DNA of 11,142 bases from Bacteroidales bacterium UBA1256 (lineage in GTDB: Bacteria > Bacteroidota > Bacteroidia > Bacteroidales > Paludibacteraceae), in the NCBI GenBank assembly GCA_002308195.1, contig DBVU01000040.1:1-11142 (forward strand). The letters run 5' to 3'. Both the position numbers and the translations under genes were made by a program. The stretch's first letter is position 1, and every line of letters starts with the position of its first letter. Below are positions 1 to 6,835 of the stretch, piece by piece. The notes beneath the pieces were generated by a model. The model was not told the origin of the DNA. It was given only the letters and a program-made list of their open reading frames with translations, and made no database searches.

Positions 1-72
1 GGTATTAGCTCATCTGGCTAGAGCGCAACACTGGCAGTGTTGAGGTGAGCGGTTCGAGTCCGCTATACTCCA
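1..72 (+). tRNA. tRNA-Ala (anticodon GGC), 5' end cut by window edge
   Basis: A cloverleaf can be folded by hand. The D-stem is GCTC (8-11) with GAGC (21-24). The anticodon stem is CAACA (26-30) with TGTTG (38-42), and the loop CTGGCAG places GGC at 33-35, which reads GCC alanine codons. The T-stem is AGCGG/CCGCT around the loop TTCGAGT. The acceptor 3' strand ATACTCC (65-71) is followed by discriminator A72, and CCA is not encoded. Pairing the acceptor strand shows the window starts at tRNA position 3, so two bases are missing. Position 3 is G and pairs with T at position 70: the G3:U70 wobble that is the classical identity element for alanyl-tRNA synthetase. This supports the alanine assignment independently of the anticodon. 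Confidence 0.95.
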
Positions 73-79
73 CAAAAAA

Positions 80-106
80 GCACCCAAGCGGGTGCTCTTT
101 TTGTTT
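80..106. terminator. Bidirectional rho-independent terminator
   Basis: A perfect 6-bp GC-rich hairpin, GCACCC (80-85), loop AAGC, GGGTGC (90-95), is flanked by AAAAAA (74-79) on the left and TCTTTTTGTTT (96-106) on the right. Read on the plus strand it ends the tRNA-Ala transcript. Read on the minus strand it lies 21 nt past the stop codon of the OmpA-family gene and is followed by TTTTTT. It can therefore end both converging transcripts, including the whole minus-strand operon. Confidence 0.9.
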
Positions 107-116
107 CTATGGCGCG

Positions 117-1601
117 CTAAGGCGCTTCATCTCCATCGCCTCCGGAGTCTTGCGTGACGAAGCCTTCAGGTATGATCTCCACTCGTCGGTCTTTCTCCAA
201 CTGATGCTCTCCGGCATTATATCTATACGGGTGCGTGGCGCCATACGATTTCACTTCCATTCTGCTCGAGCTAATGCCCTTCGACCGCAATATAGCCGCC
301 ACGGCTTGCGCTCGCTTCAGTGCCAGTCGTTGGTTGTATTGCTCCTTACCGATAGAGCAAGCGTGTCCGTTGATATGGATGCGCAGTTCCGGATAACGCT
401 TCATGATGGAGGCAACCGAATCCAACAGATACTCGGGTTCCAGAATCGGTTTGTAGTCATCAAAATTGAACCAGATAACGGATGTGGACAACAGGTTATC
501 CAGGTGTTTCTCTTCTTTGGTGACTGCCAGTTGTTCGTGTACAGCCGTTCTCATGATGGTATCTCGTACGCGCACGGTATCGTTCATTCGGATAGTATCT
601 ACTATCCAGATAGTGTCGTGCACCTCTTTCACAGGAATCAATTCGGGGAACTGCTTCATCAGTTTCTTCAGTTCACGCTTCTTCTGCTGGGTAGTTTTGC
701 CCGGCCAAATAGAAGCACCCACCTTGAGTCCCACAGTCCACGGATGCATAGCTCCGACGCGATTGGTTCCTATCAATCCATGATACGTTGGCATGAAAGC
801 GTAAGCGTTGTTATGGTCGTTGGCAAAGCCCAGAGGCTGACGGTCGTCCAACTTGACTGACGAGAAATTGTTCATCATATATTGCGCGTAGAGAGCCACA
901 ATGAGTTCGCTGCGCTCGTTCAGTCGAATAGTCGGACCTACTTCGCCGTACAACATCGCATTGACCTTGTGAATATGCTGCCTGATACTCTCTTCCTGCT
1001 TCACATACGGATCCGTCTCAAATCGCCCGGGCAGATCGTGCAACTCCAGATTCCACTGGTCGTACCAGGCTGTATGAGTCACTGTTCCGGATTTGTACTT
1101 ATAGTTCGACAGCGTGGGAAACGAGATTTGTAATCCCGCCGAACCATGTAGTCCTATCAGATCATTATCATCTTTTCTCCACTTACAGCGAATACCAATA
1201 GGTATAGACAGTATATACGACTGTTGCACCTCGCGCCAATCTTCGAAATTGATACGATGGGTATATTGCTGACCCTCGTAGTCTGTCAGTCCTTCCCATG
1301 CTATCTGCTCGGTCAGGGTGGCACTCGTCGCAAAGCGGGTTATATTCAGTCCGGTCTGCAGTCCGACATAGCGCTTGAAGAACCATGTATAACCTGCACC
1401 CAGTGTGAACGAGGCAGTGGCGGTGGCTTTTCCGCCTTCCAGTTTATATCCCAGTCCACTTGCTCCCACACCGGCATTCATGTCGATATAGTGCTTGTGG
1501 TAAGGTTTTTTCTTCTTGGTTTTCTTGCGTGAAGGGGCACCTACGGCTGATATAGCACAACAAGCCGCAAGAACGAATAAAATCAATCGAAAACGGCTCA
1601 T
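117..1601 (-). CDS. OmpA-family outer-membrane beta-barrel protein
   Basis: Encodes 494 residues, predicted to sit in the outer membrane with a periplasmic peptidoglycan-binding tail. Residues 1-22 are a signal peptide; LAAC at 11-14 also resembles a lipobox, so lipidation is possible. A very basic patch follows (25-32). Residues about 36-300 are rich in alternating aromatic/glycine strands, as in Bacteroidetes small porin-like barrels. A linker has four DT(I/V) motifs at 329, 335, 341 and 347, exactly six residues apart. Residues about 375-477 are an OmpA C-terminal domain: GHACSIG (412-418), YNQRLALKRAQAV (422-434), YGATHPY (453-459) and DRRVEI (471-476). The aspartate usually found in GHTD, which contacts diaminopimelate, is Cys415 here, while Arg430 is kept. 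The ATG overlaps the stop of the upstream T9SS cargo gene (ATGA), suggesting coupled translation. Last gene before the terminator. Confidence 0.88.
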   Translation of the reverse strand: MSRFRLILFVLAACCAISAVGAPSRKKTKKKKPYHKHYIDMNAGVGASGLGYKLEGGKATATASFTLGAGYTWFFKRYVGLQTGLNITRFATSATLTEQIAWEGLTDYEGQQYTHRINFEDWREVQQSYILSIPIGIRCKWRKDDNDLIGLHGSAGLQISFPTLSNYKYKSGTVTHTAWYDQWNLELHDLPGRFETDPYVKQEESIRQHIHKVNAMLYGEVGPTIRLNERSELIVALYAQYMMNNFSSVKLDDRQPLGFANDHNNAYAFMPTYHGLIGTNRVGAMHPWTVGLKVGASIWPGKTTQQKKRELKKLMKQFPELIPVKEVHDTIWIVDTIRMNDTVRVRDTIMRTAVHEQLAVTKEEKHLDNLLSTSVIWFNFDDYKPILEPEYLLDSVASIMKRYPELRIHINGHACSIGKEQYNQRLALKRAQAVAAILRSKGISSSRMEVKSYGATHPYRYNAGEHQLEKDRRVEIIPEGFVTQDSGGDGDEAP

Positions 1602-4600
1602 AATACAATCAGTTTACAGGTGAATAGATGCTCATTGGCTGACACAAAGCGTGCGAGGTAGATACCCGATACAGCCGGAGCATGGATAGTGCGCGTGCCT
1701 ATTTCTACCGTATGCTGGCCGCAGCAAACGCCCTGCAGGTTGTAGAAATAGAGTGTTCCGCTCTCTTCTGCCTGTATCTGCATCATCGATCCGGCCAAAG
1801 TAGGTATTGGATAGAGATGAACCGGCGCATTGACTTCGTTCAACGCGGTGATGGGTCGCATCTCATATTCGCAACTACGATAAACCGTACCATCTGCGGT
1901 GGTCATCAGTACCTGGTAATAACCGTTCAGTCCACCTTCCTCGTAGTACGATTGCTCAGTAGCGCCAGGAATCGGTTCACCGTCTTTGTACCACTGGTAA
2001 GCGACGAACGTCAGGTCATCATCGCAGTTAGGCTCACAGTTCTTGTCGCTGTTGTCCACAAAGACTACATCGTTCCATTTGCGGTGAACGTAGCCATCCA
2101 TATCCAGCGAGAAGCTGAGCGACTGTACTTCGCCCACACATCCTGCTGTGCCCGATGTAGATGCGGTATAGAAGAGCACTGTGAACGAGTATTTGCCCAA
2201 TGGAGCATTGGTAGGCATCGGCACCCGAATCTCATTGCCGCTGGATGGCAATGATTCGCCTCTGCGTGATACGAATCCCGCTGCTTCGGCTTCGGCCGAG
2301 AATGTGACATCGTAGGCGTTCGGATTGCCTTCTTCGATGGTGTAAACCAGCACCAAAGCTGTGTCAGTCTGACAAACAGAGACTATCGGCTGCACCTCCA
2401 CTTTCGGTCGTTTGTAGGCGCGGCAAGTGATGGTACGCGTCAACGGACAACCATCGGGAGTCTGGTCGTTGAAGGTGACAGAAGCACCATCGGCCAGCGA
2501 ATATTGCTGAGTATGACCATCCTGATATTGATAGGTATCGCGATAAGGCAGTTCAGCCGCACAAGGCGATACTACTTCTTCGCGTACTTCTTCGTAACCC
2601 GTATGCCATACTACGCTATCGGTCGACAGTTGCCATGCAGAAGGACACAGGGTATTCTTCACCGCACGGCGGATGACCAATGTAGCAGGCAGACGCAGAC
2701 CCGAGAAAGAGTTAAGTTGCAGCGTAGTGTTGAGCGATGCTTCATCCTGATGGATAGTGTCCAGCGGGGTGTTTTCACCTGCGCGGTAGATGAGCCAGCA
2801 GTAGATGAAGTCGCCATCGCCTTGCGGAGCAGTCTGCTGCGCCACTTGTATCGGCAGCGTGAGTTCATCTTGATGCGTATAGCACTTGCGGTTCTCGCTG
2901 TGACGAACAGCACCCGCCTTGTAGGCTGCGTAGATGGTAAAATAAACCGAATCGTTCGATGTAGTCCAATCCATCAGACCCGTATCGTCTTTCACCTGGC
3001 GGCGGAAGACATAGGTCTGACCGTCGGTCATGGTCACAGTACCCAGATCCAATGCCACGGTGTCGCTATTCGGTATCACTTCTCCGTTGCACAACCAGCG
3101 ATAACTGTAGCGTCCATTACCACCTGTGGCCGGTGCCACTTCCAGTATGGTGTCTGTCAGTTCCGGCGTACAAACCTTTTCCTCAATGTGCATGATAGTT
3201 CCCGCACGCAGACTGTCGAATACCACAAACGTATGCGAATTAGTGGATTGCAGGAAAGAATTCTGACACGATTGTTCTTTCACTCGGCGGTCGTATGTAT
3301 ATTCACCCGGCTCGGTGAAATGGATCGGACAAGTAGCCGTACTGATAGGTTCGCCCGTATTGTCATCGTAGATGGTGGTTTGTTTCTTTCCTTGTTGCGT
3401 ATCACCGGTCACATAATCGACAATAGTCTGATTCATGGCCCACGCATAGGTAAATTTGCCTCCACCACCCGAAGCATCTTCTTCGCTCAATACCACCGTA
3501 TCTTTCGGCAGACCGTAGATGGTATCGATTTTCTCATATAGACTACCCGGTTCGAATTTATCCAGCACTTTCAAGTACGAATAACCCGGCGACTCGGTCC
3601 AAGTGGTAGTACACTGGTAGTCGTGCGTATAGCGCTTGTAGGCATATTCACCCGTTTCGTTTGTATTCAGCACCAGGCTGTTGTACCCTTTCTGTCCGCC
3701 CTCGTAAATCGTATCGAGCAGTGTGTAGATCTTGTTGCTATCCGTATCGTAGGTCACCGCATAGCGAATCACCAGATACTGGTAATCGGTTGGTGCCTCT
3801 TGTTCATCATCCTTACCTCCCGATGGCGCTTTGCCGCTGTTGATAGTGCTGAATTTGAAGTTACCCTCTTGCCAGCAAGCTCTACCTTCGCCTCCTATCT
3901 CACCCGGGTCGAATGTTTCGTAACCACGCACGTAAGTGTAGATCTGCTTCTTGTCGTTGCCCAGCGACACAGTCAGCAGCACTTCCTGGTTACCGCAGGG
4001 ACGGAAAGTCTCAGCCGTAGAGCTATTCTTGATATGAATCACCGACTCGTTTCCGGAAACCCACTGGATAGCATCTGCATGGTCCAGACCGAAGGTCTTA
4101 CGCGGTTTGTTACCTTCCTTCGGCGTACCTACCGCCTCCGCACGCTCCATCGGCATATTGTCCGCATCCAGCCATATACCGTAGGTGGACAGTTGTGCAG
4201 CAGGCAGATCGCCGAAGCAAACCAACTTGGGATACGCATTATTCTCCGGGCAAACCCATTCGGCGGTCTCCAGTTCGAATTTCTCCTTCATCTCCGTGGT
4301 TTTCACTACGGCGAAAGTGGCATTGTCCAGCACGGTGGAACTGTTGCCCACGGCATCCATACGCGTTACCTGTTGGTCGAAATAGACATTCGTGATCTTG
4401 TCAGCCGCAGCGGCGTTCTGACCGATGAGCGAACCAATCGTTCCCGCTCCGGAACAGTAACCGGTATTGTAGCACCAGTCCAGCGTAGCGGTGGCGGTGT
4501 TGGATCCGACCAAACCTCCTACCACAGAATTGGCTTTGGTAATCAGACCGGTGTTGTACGAATAGGATATCGCACCTTCGTTCGTTCCCACCAGACCGCC

Positions 4601-5125
4601 TACGCGGTTACCGTTGTTGGCCAGAATCTGCGCCATATTGAAGCAGTGGTGGATAGTACCGCGATGGATACCCACCAGACATCCTACATCGTTGATTCCG
4701 TCGGTGAAGATCTGTCCCTGAGCGATAGCCAGATGATGAATCGTGGCCGATGTGCCGGTCTCGGCAAACAGACCCACAGAGGTATAGTTACCGGAGATGT
4801 AGAGATTGCGAATCACATGGTTGTTACCGTTGAAATCGCCGTTGAACGGATTGGCTGCACAGCCGATCGGGAGCCATTTCTTGGCCGGTTCCAATGCTCC
4901 GCCTAGATCGAGGTCGGCGGTCAGTTCAATCGTATAGCCTGCGAAATCAGTGGTCTGACTTTGCTCGGCTATCCAAGCCAATTCGGCGGCAGTACTGACC
5001 GAATAGGTGGTTCCGCTCGGCGTAATCGCGCTCGACGAACCGTCCCATGGCGTTTGAGCATGTAGGCCCACTAAGCCCCAGAGAAGGACCAGGCAGGCTG
5101 ATAATAAACGGTAAAGATGTTTCAT
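1598..5125 (-). CDS. Large GLUG-repeat, modular surface protein with T9SS C-terminal sorting domain
   Basis: Encodes 1175 residues, predicted to be exported by Sec and then across the outer membrane by T9SS. Residues 1-24 are a signal peptide ending LHAQ. Residues about 41-250 contain five GLUG-type units (VGGLVG core, 27-30 residue period), probably a beta-helix. Residues about 404-843 hold four degenerate repeats of roughly 95-120 residues. Residues about 844-905 have the C-x3-LPY ... GC pattern common in giant Bacteroidales surface proteins. Residues about 1011-1090 are Ig-like (YQWYKDGEPIPGA at 1043-1055). The last 80 residues match a type A T9SS sorting domain: LYPIPT (1104-1109), a central LYFYNLQG (1125-1132), SGIYLARF (1153-1160) and a final KLIVL. 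The usual YPNP is YPIP. No enzymatic motif was recognised; adhesin or structural roles are inferred. It starts 18 nt after the dipeptidase stop and overlaps the OmpA gene by 4 nt. Confidence 0.88.
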   Translation of the reverse strand: MKHLYRLLSACLVLLWGLVGLHAQTPWDGSSSAITPSGTTYSVSTAAELAWIAEQSQTTDFAGYTIELTADLDLGGALEPAKKWLPIGCAANPFNGDFNGNNHVIRNLYISGNYTSVGLFAETGTSATIHHLAIAQGQIFTDGINDVGCLVGIHRGTIHHCFNMAQILANNGNRVGGLVGTNEGAISYSYNTGLITKANSVVGGLVGSNTATATLDWCYNTGYCSGAGTIGSLIGQNAAAADKITNVYFDQQVTRMDAVGNSSTVLDNATFAVVKTTEMKEKFELETAEWVCPENNAYPKLVCFGDLPAAQLSTYGIWLDADNMPMERAEAVGTPKEGNKPRKTFGLDHADAIQWVSGNESVIHIKNSSTAETFRPCGNQEVLLTVSLGNDKKQIYTYVRGYETFDPGEIGGEGRACWQEGNFKFSTINSGKAPSGGKDDEQEAPTDYQYLVIRYAVTYDTDSNKIYTLLDTIYEGGQKGYNSLVLNTNETGEYAYKRYTHDYQCTTTWTESPGYSYLKVLDKFEPGSLYEKIDTIYGLPKDTVVLSEEDASGGGGKFTYAWAMNQTIVDYVTGDTQQGKKQTTIYDDNTGEPISTATCPIHFTEPGEYTYDRRVKEQSCQNSFLQSTNSHTFVVFDSLRAGTIMHIEEKVCTPELTDTILEVAPATGGNGRYSYRWLCNGEVIPNSDTVALDLGTVTMTDGQTYVFRRQVKDDTGLMDWTTSNDSVYFTIYAAYKAGAVRHSENRKCYTHQDELTLPIQVAQQTAPQGDGDFIYCWLIYRAGENTPLDTIHQDEASLNTTLQLNSFSGLRLPATLVIRRAVKNTLCPSAWQLSTDSVVWHTGYEEVREEVVSPCAAELPYRDTYQYQDGHTQQYSLADGASVTFNDQTPDGCPLTRTITCRAYKRPKVEVQPIVSVCQTDTALVLVYTIEEGNPNAYDVTFSAEAEAAGFVSRRGESLPSSGNEIRVPMPTNAPLGKYSFTVLFYTASTSGTAGCVGEVQSLSFSLDMDGYVHRKWNDVVFVDNSDKNCEPNCDDDLTFVAYQWYKDGEPIPGATEQSYYEEGGLNGYYQVLMTTADGTVYRSCEYEMRPITALNEVNAPVHLYPIPTLAGSMMQIQAEESGTLYFYNLQGVCCGQHTVEIGTRTIHAPAVSGIYLARFVSANEHLFTCKLIVL
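2597..3916 (-). repeat. Four tandem degenerate protein modules (about 95-120 aa each)
   Basis: Each module opens with an x-(P/A)-G-x motif: DPGEI (406-410), EPGSL (525-529), RAGTI (640-644), KAGAV (736-740). Each closes with a strand carrying a conserved arginine: EYAYKRYTH (493-501), EYTYDRRVK (608-616), TYVFRRQVK (704-712), TLVIRRAVK (815-823). The aligned arginines are 498, 613, 709 and 820. Three modules also have a central GG-x-G-x-(F/Y)-x-Y-x-W-like strand: GGGGKFTYAW (553-562), GGNGRYSYRW (668-677), GDGDFIYCW (769-777). Each contains one DTI motif. The fold is probably an Ig/PKD-like beta-sandwich. The family name is not certain. Confidence 0.7.
4376..4777 (-). repeat. Five GLUG-type repeats within the surface protein
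   Basis: The translated cores are VGLF (residue 117), VGCLVG (147), VGGLVG (175), VGGLVG (202) and IGSLIG (230), spaced 30, 28, 27 and 28 residues. Each is followed by a turn such as N-x-G and then an SYNTG-like strand (for example YSYNTG at 188-193 and WCYNTG at 217-222). This is the hallmark of the GLUG family, found in bacterial surface and IgA-protease-like proteins. The strands probably stack into a right-handed beta-helix. The DNA itself has diverged, so this is a protein-level repeat. Confidence 0.8.
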
Positions 5126-5143
5126 GGTTATCGTTGTTTTTGA

Positions 5144-6835
5144 TTATTCGTGAGTGATCTCCGGAGCATACATCCGCAGATAGTTTTCAGGCAACGGCAA
5201 GCGATTGGGGCCGCACGACTGTCCGTACGGATTACGCTTGAAATCGCCATTCTCTTCTTTGCGCTCCTGGCCATCCAGGAATTTGGTGAAGAGGTAGATA
5301 CCCAGTCGTTGCCAATCGGCTACCATATTCTCTGCTTGCGAGCACGAGTAGTTGGTCAGGAATGTAGCTGCATCGTCGGCCGACAACTGGGCTGCTTGTT
5401 CCAGCACGCCCGGAAGCTGCATATTGAATTTGTCGTCCCAGATTTGTTGCAGTTCGTGAATATGCGGATACATTCGGTTGTACTTGGTATAGGCCCAGTT
5501 GGCTACGATATTGAATGTCCACCAGGCCGAAGTCAGGCTAAACGTATAACTGTCACCATTGCCTTGCGCCAGACATTCGGGCACATGGGTGGTGCAGGAG
5601 AAGAACGGTGCGTAGCAGCTGCACGCCGCATCGTCCACAGCAAACCAGAAGATACCGTACGGTTGGTTCGCATTCATCTGTGCCACGTACGACCAGGCTG
5701 TCTGTTGCGTAGCCGTAGGACGCTCGTACCAGTATTGCGTCGAATCGAGTTTGAATCCGAGTCCACCGTAGCGCAATTTGCTGTTCCACGGTCCTGCGTC
5801 CGGACCTTGCGTAATATCGAGTGGTGTGCCTTGATACTCATCGCGCATGCACTCCTTCATATCCTGTGCCGACACCTTGCGATCGGGCACTACCCACAGC
5901 GGCATATGCTCGCCTGCATCTTTGCCGCCCGACTCACGGTAGGTCTTACCGGTGGCGTAATCGTAATAGCGCTCCACATCCGCAAAATGACGGAAGAAAG
6001 ACCATACGCGTGCTTCGCAGACGAAGAGTCCGCTGAAGTCGAACGGAGCATATGCTTCCTGGTAACTAAAGTCCTTGTCCGCTCCGCTGAAATAACCTTT
6101 CTGGCGAGCAAAACCGATCAGGTCTTTGTCGTACATCCAATCACCATTGCAGATGCAGTTGAGAGCTTTCTGCAGACGTTTCTGCTCTTTGCTGAGTTTG
6201 GCTTTGCCTTGTGGTATAGTGGTGATGCGTGCCTGGTTGGCGTGAGCCGAGATAGCATTGTCGGGAATACGTACTGCCACCCAGTTGGCTCCTTTCCGGC
6301 CGGGACCTTTGCCTATCAGATCCATGATCCATACTTCGTTGGGATCGCCTATGGAGAACGATTCTCCCTCGCTGGCATAGCCATACTGATTGACCAGCGA
6401 AACGATGCATTCGATAGCCTCACGTGCGGTGCGACTACGTTCCAACGCGATATAGATCAGGCTGCCGTAATCGATACCTACGGTGTCCCACAGTTCTTCG
6501 CGTCCACCCCAGGTGGTCTCGCCTATCGTGACCTGATGTTCGTTCATATTGCCGATGACGCGATAGGTATGCGCTACTTGCGGAATGCTGCCCAGCGGTT
6601 TGCCGGTGTCCCAGTCATTCACTTCGCGCATGGCTCCTGCGGGCCAATCGGTAGCAGGCGAAAAATGGAGAAAACCGTACATGCCATACGAGTCGGCCGC
6701 ATACGATATCATGGTTGAACCATCGGCCGAAGCATCTTTGCCGACCAGAAAATTGGTGCAAGCCTGCAGGGGCGAGAGACTAAGGGTTAACGGTGAGAGA
6801 AGCAGCAGAGCTGCCAAGAGACGAGTTTTTCTCAT
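5144..6835 (-). CDS. Secreted C69-family dipeptidase (Ntn-hydrolase)
   Basis: Encodes 563 residues, a plausible length for secreted Bacteroidetes members of peptidase family C69. These enzymes cleave dipeptides using an N-terminal cysteine nucleophile exposed by processing. Residues 1-25 are a signal peptide, and the mature protein would begin at Cys26 in ACTNFLVGK, so signal cleavage itself would free the nucleophile. Other family signatures are DGSTMIS (38-44), WGGREELWD (109-117), IGDPNEVWIMDLIGKGPG (162-179) and WVAVRIPDNAISAHANQARI (185-204). Location is predicted periplasmic or outer-membrane-associated. There is no lipobox before Cys26 (PLQA-C), which argues against a lipoprotein. The gene starts inside the stop of the glycogen synthase gene (ATGA, 4-nt overlap) and is followed by the T9SS cargo gene 18 nt on. 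The substrate is unknown. Confidence 0.92.
   Translation of the reverse strand: MRKTRLLAALLLLSPLTLSLSPLQACTNFLVGKDASADGSTMISYAADSYGMYGFLHFSPATDWPAGAMREVNDWDTGKPLGSIPQVAHTYRVIGNMNEHQVTIGETTWGGREELWDTVGIDYGSLIYIALERSRTAREAIECIVSLVNQYGYASEGESFSIGDPNEVWIMDLIGKGPGRKGANWVAVRIPDNAISAHANQARITTIPQGKAKLSKEQKRLQKALNCICNGDWMYDKDLIGFARQKGYFSGADKDFSYQEAYAPFDFSGLFVCEARVWSFFRHFADVERYYDYATGKTYRESGGKDAGEHMPLWVVPDRKVSAQDMKECMRDEYQGTPLDITQGPDAGPWNSKLRYGGLGFKLDSTQYWYERPTATQQTAWSYVAQMNANQPYGIFWFAVDDAACSCYAPFFSCTTHVPECLAQGNGDSYTFSLTSAWWTFNIVANWAYTKYNRMYPHIHELQQIWDDKFNMQLPGVLEQAAQLSADDAATFLTNYSCSQAENMVADWQRLGIYLFTKFLDGQERKEENGDFKRNPYGQSCGPNRLPLPENYLRMYAPEITHE

Noticed and set aside
45..860. 271-codon plus-strand frame starting inside the tRNA
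   Set aside because: Begins within tRNA-Ala and runs through the terminator, so it cannot be a normal gene.
117..1601. Lipoprotein call for the OmpA-family protein from LAAC at residues 11-14
   Set aside because: The hydrophobic stretch before Cys14 is short and a standard cleavage site follows near residue 22; beta-barrel proteins usually have ordinary signal peptides. Kept only as a note.
3623..4906. 427-codon plus-strand frame opposite the surface protein
   Set aside because: Shadow of the GLUG/modular gene, with a composition typical of antisense translation and no motifs.
5150..6718. 522-codon open frame antisense to the dipeptidase gene
   Set aside because: It lies wholly opposite a well-supported C69 gene, its translation shows no recognisable domain, and no promoter was seen; long antisense frames are a by-product of the codon usage here.
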